This document shows positions 18,651-26,355 of a stretch of 41,522 nucleotides of DNA, in pieces. This DNA comes from JAGORM01 sp050255815 (lineage in GTDB: Bacteria > Patescibacteriota > Microgenomatia > Levybacterales > GWA1-39-11). The stretch lies in NCBI GenBank assembly GCA_050255815.1, contig JBLMVJ010000002.1, positions 1 to 41,522 of the forward strand, given 5' to 3'. The notes under the pieces are model-generated. The model did no database searches. It was given only the letters and a program-made list of their open reading frames with translations, and was not told the DNA's origin. The translations under genes were made by a program, and so were the position numbers. The number at the start of each line of letters is the position of its first letter. Positions within the stretch are counted from its first letter, which is position 1.

Positions 18651-19392
18651 ACACCTTTTTAAAAATATTTCTCCTGATCCTGAACAAATCTAAAAGGCCA
18701 TCTACGGAATCCTTCAGGGGGTTTACCCGTCTGGTTTCTACATACAGCCAATCTACCGGCACCTCTTTAATGCTGTATCCCATCTGTGTTGCTATATACA
18801 AAAGCTCCACGTCAAACCCTGCCGTAACAGAAGATCCATGGATTGCTTTATATCCACTATGGATGGTGTTTATTTTATGGAAAACTTTTTGAGCTGCATC
18901 TTTTTTAAAAAGCTTAAACCCGCATTGGGTATCCTTAATGTCTGATAGTCCTACAAGCAGGGAACGCAAGGTAATCATTCCCTGGCTCATAACTTTCCGG
19001 GTAAACGGCGCCCCTTTACGTGTAGTGTTCCGGGAGCCTATCACTATGTCAAAACTCTCTGAAAATGGAAGGAGCTTATCAAGCTCCGTAATAGGAGTTG
19101 CCTGGTCCATATCCGTAAAAAGGATAAAGTCCCCGGTGGCCTTCAAGACACCTGCGGTAACCGCTCCTGCTTTTCCCGTGTGTTTATTCTCAATAAGCTT
19201 AAAATTTTTATTCTCCTTAATATAGGTTTTTACAAATTCTAAGCTGCCATCTGTAGAGCCGTCATCCACAATAATCACTTCATACGCATATTTTTTCCTG
19301 GAAAGGAAATGTTCTACCTTTTCAAGCGTACCTTTTTGCAGGTTTGCCATTTCATTATAGGAAGGAACCACCACTGAAACCTTTTTACCCAT
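18643..19392 (-). CDS. Dolichyl/polyprenyl-phosphate glucose synthase-like GT2
   Basis: 249 residues with VSVVVPSYNEMANL at the start, VDDGSTDGS near 42, GKAGAVTAG near 73 and the metal site FTDMDQATPI near 92. CGFKLFKKDA near 157 and a C-terminal PLKDSVDGLLDLFRIRRN follow. The TDxDQ form of the DXD motif is typical of ALG5-type dolichyl-phosphate glucosyltransferases. It is the first gene of the long minus-strand glycosylation operon and probably makes the lipid-linked donor for its GT-C partners. A TATAAT box 6 nt before its ATG makes the mRNA probably leaderless. Confidence 0.88.
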   Translation of the reverse strand: MGKKVSVVVPSYNEMANLQKGTLEKVEHFLSRKKYAYEVIIVDDGSTDGSLEFVKTYIKENKNFKLIENKHTGKAGAVTAGVLKATGDFILFTDMDQATPITELDKLLPFSESFDIVIGSRNTTRKGAPFTRKVMSQGMITLRSLLVGLSDIKDTQCGFKLFKKDAAQKVFHKINTIHSGYKAIHGSSVTAGFDVELLYIATQMGYSIKEVPVDWLYVETRRVNPLKDSVDGLLDLFRIRRNIFKKVYG

Positions 19393-19398
19393 AGAGCC

Positions 19399-19404
19399 AT
19401 TATA
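19399..19404 (-). promoter_or_regulatory. -10 box of the 19-kb glycosylation operon (leaderless)
   Basis: A perfect TATAAT on the minus strand ends 6 nt before the ATG at 19392. No convincing -35 box is seen at 17 nt (CTATTT). This should give transcription from about the first base of the start codon. Confidence 0.65.
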
Positions 19405-19447
19405 TCAGGAAAAAACCTGGGAAATAGCTAAAAATTATATCCTATCC

Positions 19448-19476
19448 TTGAGCCAAAACGGCTTCAGTGGTAAGAT
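19448..19476 (+). promoter_or_regulatory. Leaderless promoter of the phosphohexomutase operon
   Basis: TTGAGC (19448-19453), a 17-nt spacer, TAAGAT (19471-19476), 6 nt, then the ATG at 19483. It lies back to back with the minus-strand promoter at 19399-19404 within a 90-nt gap. Confidence 0.7.
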
Positions 19477-19482
19477 AAGTTT

Positions 19483-20880
19483 ATGACTCCCCCATTTGTA
19501 AAGAAATATGACTTCAGAGGGATTTACGGCACTGATTTAAAAAACAGGGATGCTTATTACCTGGCTAAAGCACTCCGGAAAGTAATGCCGGTACAAAAAG
19601 TCTTAGTAGGGTGGGATACCCGCGTTTCCAGCAAACGTTTGGCGCTGGATTTTATAAGTGGCATAGGTGACGTAACTGTTAGCTATATAGACTTTTGCCC
19701 TATAGATTACATTACTGCGGCTTCATATGCATGTGATTTTGATATTTCTATTATGTTTACCGGCTCACACAACCCCTGGAGCTGGACCGGCCTTTTGATG
19801 CATACAAAAGGCGGGGATTCTGTCCAGGGAGAATTGGTAGATAAAATCATTGCAGCATATTATGAAGTAGAAAAAGAACCATACCTGAGGGAAGAGCCGG
19901 ACCTGTCCCGTCTTCAAAATTTTAAGGAAGAGATTGAAGAAATTGTGGGAAAAAGAATTGGGGAGCTTCTTCCTTTAAAAAATATAACTCCTATGGAAGT
20001 ACTGGTTGACATAGGGGATGGCTCCGGCACTACATCCATAAACCTTTTGGAACGCCTCATTCCCCAAATTAGATTTACAAAAATAAATGACCGCAGGCTC
20101 TATGACGCCAATTCACCACACACAGCAGACCCATCTATAGAAAAAAACATGGAGCAGCTGATAGAACAAATGCATAGCGGATTTTTTTCCTGCGGGTTTG
20201 CATTTGATTCTGATGCAGACAGGATTCTGGCGGTTGATGAAACAGGTGAATACCTAACAGGGTCATTACTGGGCAGTGCCCACGTAGAAGTTTTGGCAAA
20301 TCTTTCCATGCCGGGGAAGAATATTGGGTACGCACTGGACTGCGGACCGTCACTACCAAATGCCATCTCCCAAATAAACACGGGATCAGGAAAAGATTTT
20401 TCTGCGGTACCCATTCCGGTAGGACGGTCTGTAGCCAGGCAAATGCTACGGCAGAACGGGTTAGACCTGGGCGTAGAGAATGTAGGCCATTTTTACTACA
20501 AAGATTTTTTTATGACTGACTCCGGCATATTTTCACTTGTAGTCCTCCTTTATTGGGTTTCAATAAATGGAAAACTCTCTGCTATAAAAACAAAGTATCC
20601 TGACGGATTTAAAAAAAATGTAAATACTATGGAACTGGATAACCGGGTAGTCTCTGAACTTACCGCATATTTTGACTACGTTTTCAAGGATTGCCAAAAG
20701 AAATCGTTTGATCTGGACGGACAACGCTGTGAATTCTATAGGGAAAATAAAATTTTTGGATGGTATGCCATACGCCATTCAGGATTTGAAAATTTAATCC
20801 GCTTTTATTTTGGCTGCCTGGACCAGCCGGTTTATAAAATGCTTGAGGAACGCTTTAACACGGTGGTAAAAATCACATGA
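19483..20880 (+). CDS. Phosphomannomutase/phosphoglucomutase family
   Basis: 465 residues. YDFRGIYGTD opens the protein; VGWDTRVSS is near residue 42; the phosphoserine loop is FTGSHNP with Ser95 (TASHNP is more usual); the metal-binding loop is FDSDADR at 241-247; the sugar-specificity loop reads GVENVGH at 330-336, where GEMSGH or GEXSGH is usual; a phosphate-site region IRHSGFEN is near the C-terminus. It interconverts hexose 6- and 1-phosphates and so feeds nucleotide-sugar synthesis, which fits the divergent glycosylation operon. The altered loops suggest shifted substrate preference. ATGA overlap with the next gene. Confidence 0.88.
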   Translation: MTPPFVKKYDFRGIYGTDLKNRDAYYLAKALRKVMPVQKVLVGWDTRVSSKRLALDFISGIGDVTVSYIDFCPIDYITAASYACDFDISIMFTGSHNPWSWTGLLMHTKGGDSVQGELVDKIIAAYYEVEKEPYLREEPDLSRLQNFKEEIEEIVGKRIGELLPLKNITPMEVLVDIGDGSGTTSINLLERLIPQIRFTKINDRRLYDANSPHTADPSIEKNMEQLIEQMHSGFFSCGFAFDSDADRILAVDETGEYLTGSLLGSAHVEVLANLSMPGKNIGYALDCGPSLPNAISQINTGSGKDFSAVPIPVGRSVARQMLRQNGLDLGVENVGHFYYKDFFMTDSGIFSLVVLLYWVSINGKLSAIKTKYPDGFKKNVNTMELDNRVVSELTAYFDYVFKDCQKKSFDLDGQRCEFYRENKIFGWYAIRHSGFENLIRFYFGCLDQPVYKMLEERFNTVVKIT

Positions 20881-21254
20881 GATATCAGGCAGTTTTCTGG
20901 GGGAAAGTAAAAACGGGAAAAAAACGGGGAAGGAAAATGGGCTTCCCTACCGTAAACCAGAACCTGCATAAAAAAATCCCGGAAGGCATCTATATCTCTC
21001 AGCTTTCTTATCAGGAAAAAGTATATAATGCACTTACTTTTATTGGGGCAGCAAAAACATTTGGCGAAACCAGGATTTTTGCGGAGACTTACATACTCTC
21101 TTTTCATAAAGAAATTTATGGGGAATATGCAACCATACGGCTTATCAAGAAGATACGGGAAAACAAAAAATTTGAATCGGCAGAAAAGTTAAAACTTCAG
21201 ATGGAGGAAGATAAGCGACAAGCGGAAATCTTTTTTAGCGCAGTAGAGCAATAG
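20877..21254 (+). CDS. Stand-alone riboflavin kinase
   Basis: 125 residues matching the C-terminal flavokinase half of bifunctional RibF. GKVKTGKKRGRKMGFPTVN covers residues 9-27, with the GFPTxN ATP/flavin motif; EGIYIS follows, then ETYILSF near 77, EIYGEYATIRLIKKIR and the tail KLQMEEDKRQAE. It phosphorylates riboflavin to FMN. The FAD synthetase (adenylyltransferase) half is absent, so another enzyme must make FAD for the flavoprotein module encoded at 33225-36059. Its last codons and stop (CAA TAG) fall inside an octamer repeat at 21247-21270. Confidence 0.88.
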   Translation: MRYQAVFWGKVKTGKKRGRKMGFPTVNQNLHKKIPEGIYISQLSYQEKVYNALTFIGAAKTFGETRIFAETYILSFHKEIYGEYATIRLIKKIRENKKFESAEKLKLQMEEDKRQAEIFFSAVEQ

Positions 21255-21270
21255 AGTATTAGGGCGATAG
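21247..21270. repeat. Octamer tandem repeat over the riboflavin kinase stop
   Basis: Three degenerate units, AGCAATAG AGTATTAG GGCGATAG, start inside the riboflavin kinase gene and continue into the 30-nt gap before riboflavin synthase. The TAG stop codon is supplied by the first unit. Confidence 0.7.
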
Positions 21271-21284
21271 AGAATTACCATATT

Positions 21285-21869
21285 ATGTTTAGCGGAATCA
21301 TAGAAAAAACAGCAATAGCACAAAAGATAGAAAAAGGAAATGATATTATGCGCTTTTACCTGCCGGTTCCGGAGGGCTGGAAATTAACACCGGGTGAAAG
21401 CATTTCCATAGATGGAATATGCTCTACCGTTGAGAAACTTTCAGATGGCAGTTTCTGTGTCTATTACATGCCTGAGACAATTAGAAAAACCCACCTGAAT
21501 AATACTGACGGGAGCCATGTGTTTAATCTGGAGAAATGTCTCACTCTCCAAACGCTTATTGGCGGCCATCTGGTAAGCGGACATATTGATACTACCGCTA
21601 CCGTAGAAAAAATTGAGGAAGAAGGGGAATCAAAAGTACTAACTTTTAAATTAAAACCCGGCTTTACTAAATACATTATCTATAAAGGCTCAGTTGCAGT
21701 AAACGGGGTAAGCCTTACTATAGTAGAAGTACGTCAAGATTCATTCACTATTTCATTAATTCCCCATACACTCACCCATACAAATCTGGGGCAATTACAA
21801 ATTGGCGATACCGTAAATATTGAGGTAGATATGATTGCAAAATACCTGGAAAAGCTCCAAGAAAAATAG
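21285..21869 (+). CDS. ribE: Riboflavin synthase, alpha-chain type
   Basis: 194 residues made of two repeated lumazine-binding barrels. The first opens MFSGIIEK and ends GGHLVSGHIDTTA near residue 92; the second has SVAVNGVSLTIVEV near 131 and IPHTLTHTNLG near 158, closing with NIEVDMIAKYLEKL. All hallmark blocks are present. It dismutates two molecules of 6,7-dimethyl-8-ribityllumazine to riboflavin. The enzymes that make lumazine (RibA, RibB, RibD, RibH) are not in this window. The gene follows riboflavin kinase by 30 nt and is probably cotranscribed. Confidence 0.93.
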   Translation: MFSGIIEKTAIAQKIEKGNDIMRFYLPVPEGWKLTPGESISIDGICSTVEKLSDGSFCVYYMPETIRKTHLNNTDGSHVFNLEKCLTLQTLIGGHLVSGHIDTTATVEKIEEEGESKVLTFKLKPGFTKYIIYKGSVAVNGVSLTIVEVRQDSFTISLIPHTLTHTNLGQLQIGDTVNIEVDMIAKYLEKLQEK

Positions 21870-21889
21870 TACAATACTTCTCCGGAAAT

Positions 21890-22354
21890 ATGAGAAATAT
21901 ATTTGAAAGTCTGCCGTTTAGAAACCGGAGGGAAGCAGAAACGCCAAAACCTGACTCGCAGCAGATTATAACCAGAGCTGCTGTAAATTATTTTCTCGCA
22001 AGAGAGAAGGAGCTTCTGGCACTTACCGGAAAGATGAGGGAGATAAGAGCTGAAGTTAATTTTTCCGGTCCTCTATGGCTTGCCCTGGGAAGAAACATTA
22101 CTGACAAGGGAGAACAAGAATACCGCTCTGAGGAAGACAGCGCTGTGGCTGAATTTGACCAGGATGCAATATTTCTTGTTGGTCAGTCAGCTTGGAATGC
22201 AATAAAATTATCTGCCTTAAAAAGCGCAGTTGCTTTTTGGGATGAAAAATTAAAAGATCCGGACCACTCCTTTGATGAAATCCGTCTTGCACAGGAAAGA
22301 ATAACCACGCTACAAGAAGAAATAACGGCTATTGAAAAACCAAAAGGCAAATAG
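21890..22354 (+). CDS. Hypothetical protein, helical
   Basis: 154 residues, mostly charged and helix-forming, not recognised. A short linker with Pro residues (ETPKPDSQQ) leads to a long helix (AVNYFLAREKELLALTGKMREIRAEV), a WLALGRN patch near 65, and a C-terminal helix pair rich in Glu and Arg that may be a coiled coil (QERITTLQEEITAIEK). No signal peptide or membrane segment. It starts 20 nt after riboflavin synthase; a TACAAT box 14 nt before the ATG could be a separate promoter. Confidence 0.7.
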   Translation: MRNIFESLPFRNRREAETPKPDSQQIITRAAVNYFLAREKELLALTGKMREIRAEVNFSGPLWLALGRNITDKGEQEYRSEEDSAVAEFDQDAIFLVGQSAWNAIKLSALKSAVAFWDEKLKDPDHSFDEIRLAQERITTLQEEITAIEKPKGK

Positions 22355-22692
22355 GTTATTTACTCTTACCGGTAAAGAATTGTAATAGTTTTGGAGGATA
22401 TATTGACTTATGCCGGTATCTATATTATTCTTACGGAATCTTTACATTTATGGGCGTAAAAAGTGAACTACTAAACGTACTATATGGAGGATTAGTACCT
22501 CCTCCGCCTTTTCCATCTGCTCCCCCGGAGCGGGTTGAAAGAGTTGCGGCAGACCAAAGCGAAAGGCTTTCAAGAATGGCTCTTCCTGCAAACCACTCTT
22601 CCAGGGACAGGGGGCAGCATCCACTTGTCATGAGCCCTGTTTCAAGACCACGCAGGGGCAACAGCAGACACAGAAAATAGTTCCCCTGATAC
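22355..22692. other. 338-nt gap between converging genes
   Basis: Between the plus-strand hypothetical gene and the minus-strand GT39 gene. It holds one possible small reading frame (22450-22680) and, before it, a promoter-like TTGACT (22403-22408), 17-nt spacer, TATTCT (22426-22431). No GC-rich terminator hairpin with a T-run was seen. Confidence 0.6.
22450..22680 (+). CDS. Possible small Pro/Arg-rich protein
   Basis: A 76-codon frame from ATG to TAG, with a proline cluster (VPPPPFPSAPPERVERV) and a basic C-terminus (RPRRGNSRHRK). It would be disordered and strongly basic. Support is limited to its length, a promoter-like TTGACT-N17-TATTCT ending 18 nt before the ATG, and the lack of any other gene in the gap. 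Nothing in it is recognised. A frame on the opposite strand also covers this region and is no better supported. Confidence 0.35.
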   Translation: MGVKSELLNVLYGGLVPPPPFPSAPPERVERVAADQSERLSRMALPANHSSRDRGQHPLVMSPVSRPRRGNSRHRK

Positions 22693-24423
22693 TTATTTGA
22701 GGTGTAAGGAGTCAATAAATTCTCGGGCTTTTGCCTTATCCAGCAAAACCTGGTCCGGATAAACCATCTTAAATGCAGGAGTACCATCTTCCCTTCTGAC
22801 CACTACTTCTTTATACCGCTCATCAGAAGGACAAGTTCCATTATTAATATATAGGGTTCGAGAAGCTTTGGGAAATTGGCCGGTTTGCCGCAGGGAAGGG
22901 CATTCTTCAGGGACAAAGAAAAACTTCCCAAACCCGGAATATTTTTTATCTTTTGGTGACCCCTCCTCCTGGTATTTTCTGGGGTCATACTGCATATAAA
23001 ACTGGATTTCAGGGTAAATACCTCCTGCGGATGTAGTAACAATAATCTTGTCATAAGAGCTGTATGACTTTTTAACATCCAGCACCATTTCCTTAAACCC
23101 GTTATTGCGGTACCAGGGCCGGTGGATAGAAGTATGGATAAAATACTCATGCAGGAAATAAATGAAGTTTAGAAAAAATAAGGCACCAAAAATTCCCAAT
23201 ATCCCATATTTAACCGGTAAGCTTAAGATTTTGTATTTCATTTTTGATATATGCGATCCTATTTCAAACAACCCAAATGCTGCAATCAAATCCAAAATTG
23301 GGAACATGACTATTGCCCGCTGTAAATTATTGGTATCTATTGCACTTGCAGCGGCCAGGGGCGCAGCAACCAGCCAGATAAGAGGAATGCGGTACGCTCT
23401 GTTTTTATGGGTTGCAAGGATGATGAGGCCGTATAAAACAAAAGGTAACTCAACTATATAGAGGGCACCCATGTTTGGCACAAAATACCAGTCAGGCAAA
23501 CCGCTTAAAAACAAAAAGTTCCAGGAAAAATATGCAAGATAGTTTGAAAGGTATGATTCTGCGTTATTAACTAGCTTGTTATGGAAAAAACGGGCCTCTA
23601 AAGCCCCTGAATTTCTCACCCCGTCTTCCCTGATCTGCTCCTCCATAACCAACCGCGTTTCCGGGTAATTAAAGATATTTACCTGGGTGAACCGACCCAC
23701 ACCGCCTTTAATACCAAAGATTAAAAGGGAATCTATTAAAACGAGCAAAAGGAATGAACTCACCAGAACCTTTTTAAATTTACCGGAAATTTTTGGCCTG
23801 AGATAGAAAAATACAAAACCCAGGAACAGAAAAAACATAAGGGGGACAAAAAACCGCGGAGTCTGGTAGTACAGGAAACTGATAGAAAGGGAAACCGTTC
23901 CCGTGATAAGGTATGTAAGCCTTTGGGATTTCAGGCTCCAGAATACCAGGGCAAATCCCAGCAAGATAAAAAATAATGACAGTAAAGATTCGCTGCTGGC
24001 GCGGGAAAGGATGATATGCCAGGGTGATATGGCAAGAATACCGGCGGCTGCCAGTGAAATTTTTTTGTTTTGGAAAATGGCATACGCAAAAAAGTAAAAA
24101 GCTATTATTGTAAGGGCGCCAAATAAAGCTCCCGGAGAACGCACGGCAAACTCAGTCAGGCCAAACAGTGCAACGGGCAGAATGGCGGAATAATGGTATC
24201 CCGCGGGGCTATTGTCACCAAAAATATCTATGTAAAACGGAAGAAAATTTCCGTTATCATCATGCCCGGTCTTAAGAATGGAATATGCAGAATAACCTTT
24301 GGATGCCTCATCTATGTGGAACCCTATGGGGAATGTCTCAAGTTTATAAAAACGGAGAATAAAACCCAGGATGAAAAAGAGGATAAGCGCCAGAGTAAAT
24401 AAATGCTTCCTGACAAATAACAC
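22693..24423 (-). CDS. GT39/PMT_2 (ArnT-like) membrane glycosyltransferase
   Basis: 576 residues from a GTG start. FPIGFHIDEASKGYSAYS near residue 31 carries the acidic DEA of PMT_2 enzymes, followed by DIFGDNSPAGYHYS, SPWHIILSRASSES near 133 and FLYYQTPRFFVP near 184. The C-terminal soluble part, with EEGSPKDKKYSGFGKF, ECPS and a REDGTPAF block, is nearly colinear with 10800-12485, so this is a duplicated copy standing outside the big operon. The GTG is supported by TTGAAA-N17-CAGAAT ending 6 nt before it. The role is transfer of a lipid-linked sugar at the outer membrane face. Confidence 0.87.
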   Translation of the reverse strand: MLFVRKHLFTLALILFFILGFILRFYKLETFPIGFHIDEASKGYSAYSILKTGHDDNGNFLPFYIDIFGDNSPAGYHYSAILPVALFGLTEFAVRSPGALFGALTIIAFYFFAYAIFQNKKISLAAAGILAISPWHIILSRASSESLLSLFFILLGFALVFWSLKSQRLTYLITGTVSLSISFLYYQTPRFFVPLMFFLFLGFVFFYLRPKISGKFKKVLVSSFLLLVLIDSLLIFGIKGGVGRFTQVNIFNYPETRLVMEEQIREDGVRNSGALEARFFHNKLVNNAESYLSNYLAYFSWNFLFLSGLPDWYFVPNMGALYIVELPFVLYGLIILATHKNRAYRIPLIWLVAAPLAAASAIDTNNLQRAIVMFPILDLIAAFGLFEIGSHISKMKYKILSLPVKYGILGIFGALFFLNFIYFLHEYFIHTSIHRPWYRNNGFKEMVLDVKKSYSSYDKIIVTTSAGGIYPEIQFYMQYDPRKYQEEGSPKDKKYSGFGKFFFVPEECPSLRQTGQFPKASRTLYINNGTCPSDERYKEVVVRREDGTPAFKMVYPDQVLLDKAKAREFIDSLHLK

Positions 24424-24429
24424 TTCTCC

Positions 24430-24458
24430 ATTCTGCCAGTTCTTAGTAGAAATTTCAA
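24430..24458 (-). promoter_or_regulatory. Leaderless promoter fixing a GTG start
   Basis: Minus strand: TTGAAA (24458-24453), 17-nt spacer, CAGAAT (24435-24430), 6 nt, GTG at 24423. The spacing repeats that seen at ATG starts elsewhere and supports GTG as the true start. Confidence 0.6.
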
Positions 24459-24498
24459 CCTACGTAGCCTTCAAGCAAAGGAGCAAGAGGCTCAAGAA

Positions 24499-24900
24499 TT
24501 ACTTTGAAGCCATTTTTCCTAGTTTCCTATAGGGATTTTCAGGTTTTTCCGCTATTCTACTGCGGTCCAAAGCGAATAGAGCGCTTGAAAGTGCAATAAG
24601 AACAGGTATCATGGGTGTAGTCTCAGCTACGTAATCTCTGCCTGCCTCAACCCAGCTTGTATATGCTTCCTGTTCAAGCCCCCGTATTTCTTTTTGGATT
24701 TCAGCTATTTTTATTCCTTCTGAAACATCTAATAATTCCGCTCTTCTTTCATGAAGGGAATGTGCTGCAGCGTTCCGTTCTGAAATCCGGTCATTAGCAG
24801 GATCAGCTATTTGTGACACAATCAAAACCTCTGATCCCACGGTACCCACCATAAGCCCGGCAACCATAGCTCCCCTTGCAATATTTTCCTTTATCCCCAT
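24499..24900 (-). CDS. Hypothetical two-helix membrane protein
   Basis: 133 residues, not recognised. One hydrophobic segment lies near residues 10-30 (ARGAMVAGLMVGTVGSEVLIV) in two readable blocks and another near 95-112 (TPMIPVLIALSSALFALD). Between them is a charged helix-forming linker (SERNAAAHSLHERRAELLDVSEGIKIAEIQKEI) likely to be a coiled coil outside the membrane. The C-terminus is basic. It is a single-gene unit with its own promoter. Confidence 0.65.
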   Translation of the reverse strand: MGIKENIARGAMVAGLMVGTVGSEVLIVSQIADPANDRISERNAAAHSLHERRAELLDVSEGIKIAEIQKEIRGLEQEAYTSWVEAGRDYVAETTPMIPVLIALSSALFALDRSRIAEKPENPYRKLGKMASK

Positions 24901-24909
24901 ACTGGAGGA

Positions 24910-24938
24910 ATTATACCACCGAGTGTTAACCGCTGTAA
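24910..24938 (-). promoter_or_regulatory. Promoter of the 24499-24900 gene
   Basis: Minus strand: TTACAG (24938-24933), 17-nt spacer, TATAAT (24915-24910), 9 nt, ATG at 24900. The leader would be 0-3 nt. Confidence 0.6.
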
Positions 24939-24947
24939 TTAACAGTC

Positions 24948-25640
24948 CTATTCCATATATGTTTTTTCATCTACATATTGCCTGCCAACATCATCCTTAG
25001 AAGTGTAGGGGATTTTATCCTGAGGAATTCCAAAATTGATAAAGATGCGTGATATTATTTTAAATGCAGCATATCTTTCATCCTCTTCCTTAATGTTTAT
25101 TTCTATGCTTTCTTCAAAATCTCCATCAAGCTTGTAAGCATCTTCCTTAAACATATAAAGTGGATCCTTAACTCGGTGTGGGATTAAAGACAATTTTTTT
25201 CCATTAGCTAGAGTGGTATTTTTAAGCTCGATTTGAAAAGTTATGATTGCATCTTCTAAGTGCTTCGACAACTCTTTGTAAAGACGAACAAACTCATAAA
25301 CATATTCTATCACTGCAAGGGTATTAAGGTTAGGAGTTTCCATAAACTCCTCAAATTCTCTTCCCCACCCAAGAAAACTATTATCAGCAGAACAAACTGC
25401 AACAAGCGTACCATCTTCAAAAATACGAATTGTTTTTCTGTCTCCGTTTTTGACTTCCCAAGATTTTCCTCCTTTAATTTTGGGGTAATCAAGGGTGAGT
25501 AAATTCCAACCTGAATACCTAAAATAGGGGGGATCTTTTATTAGTTTAAAAATATTTCCTTCTTCAGCAAAAAAATTTTCTATCTTGCTTTTAGGATTTT
25601 TAGGAGTTGCTGCAAGAACTAGCAACGGATTATTTGTCAT
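24948..25640 (-). CDS. Hypothetical protein partnered with an AlbA_2 protein
   Basis: 230 residues, soluble, no family recognised. Early it has PPYFRYSGWNLLTLDYPKI, then WEVKNGDRKTIRIFEDGTLVAVCSADNSFLGWG (residues about 60-95, in blocks), probably beta strands, and a long amphipathic helix near 115-135. The C-terminal part is acidic. It overlaps the AlbA_2-domain gene by 11 nt, so the two are translationally coupled and probably act together. The composition is more AT-rich and lysine-rich than the neighbouring genes, which hints at transfer. A role in defence or gene control is only a guess by association. Confidence 0.65.
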   Translation of the reverse strand: MTNNPLLVLAATPKNPKSKIENFFAEEGNIFKLIKDPPYFRYSGWNLLTLDYPKIKGGKSWEVKNGDRKTIRIFEDGTLVAVCSADNSFLGWGREFEEFMETPNLNTLAVIEYVYEFVRLYKELSKHLEDAIITFQIELKNTTLANGKKLSLIPHRVKDPLYMFKEDAYKLDGDFEESIEINIKEEDERYAAFKIISRIFINFGIPQDKIPYTSKDDVGRQYVDEKTYME

Positions 25641-26352
25641 TTAGCACCTCCTCAATCATGGTAGACAACTTTGTCTTACTGTCTCCCGTTCCCTCATGAA
25701 ACAAATTTTCAAGATGGTCTCTCATGTTTTGAAATTGGTCCGTTATATGTCCGTAAAGGTCTCTTACGTCACGGGGAGTGTTTCTGGTAAGTTTATAGAT
25801 CTCTTTCTTGTCTTTCCACTCTTTATCCTCTCCATTTCTAACTGGGATACCAAAAAATGTTTTTCCTACAAATGTTTTTTCCTCACCATGAATGTCAACA
25901 ATAAACCATTTTCTTTCTTCAAGTTGTTCAGGAATATGAATTACACCCAAACCTAGCGAAACGTCTTTTGCATAAGGATACCACAAAACTGTTATCCCTG
26001 AAGGTTTAGGGTAAACATTTGATTCAACAATACCAGGAACATCTTTATATGATGATAGAAAATCATCCTTCTTCCCTAATTCCAAGCTCGCAACTATATC
26101 GTGAGGAACTGATTTATCATCACTGCATTTAAGTCCACAAACAATGTAAGCCTCCTGTTTGTTTGAGAATTGAACAATATCTGTCACAAGACTCATAATT
26201 GCTCTTACGCCACCAGTTTTTAAATCATAGGGAATAAAAGATTTTGCCTCAAAATTCTCATTTTCATTTACCCCAAGAAGCTTATCAAAATCCCCGGCTC
26301 CGAGAATCTTTTTTATTCTATTTACCGTGAGATGCTTTAACTCTTCAGTCAT
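25630..26352 (-). CDS. AlbA_2 (Schlafen-like) domain protein
   Basis: 240 residues. NENFEAKSFIPYDL near residue 31 followed by IMSLVTDIVQFSNKQEAYIVCGLKCSDDK near 52-80 (in blocks) fits the AlbA_2 divergent-AAA/Schlafen core: an E-x-K strand, a helix ending in F-x-N, then a strand with I/V-x-G. A later HGEEKTFVGKTFFGIPVRNG block also fits the domain's end. AlbA_2 proteins bind nucleic acids and occur in defence and regulatory loci. The remaining C-terminus (residues about 190-240) is helical. It is 3 nt downstream of a small secreted protein gene and overlaps its partner by 11 nt. Confidence 0.65.
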   Translation of the reverse strand: MTEELKHLTVNRIKKILGAGDFDKLLGVNENENFEAKSFIPYDLKTGGVRAIMSLVTDIVQFSNKQEAYIVCGLKCSDDKSVPHDIVASLELGKKDDFLSSYKDVPGIVESNVYPKPSGITVLWYPYAKDVSLGLGVIHIPEQLEERKWFIVDIHGEEKTFVGKTFFGIPVRNGEDKEWKDKKEIYKLTRNTPRDVRDLYGHITDQFQNMRDHLENLFHEGTGDSKTKLSTMIEEVLNDK

Positions 26353-26355
26353 AAT

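Noticed and set aside
20832..21107. Minus-strand frame over the riboflavin kinase gene
   Set aside because: It is a frame shadow of two well-supported plus-strand genes.
22431..22787. Minus-strand 118-codon frame overlapping the GT39 gene end
   Set aside because: It overlaps the well-supported gene at 22693-24423 in another frame and has no recognisable domain.
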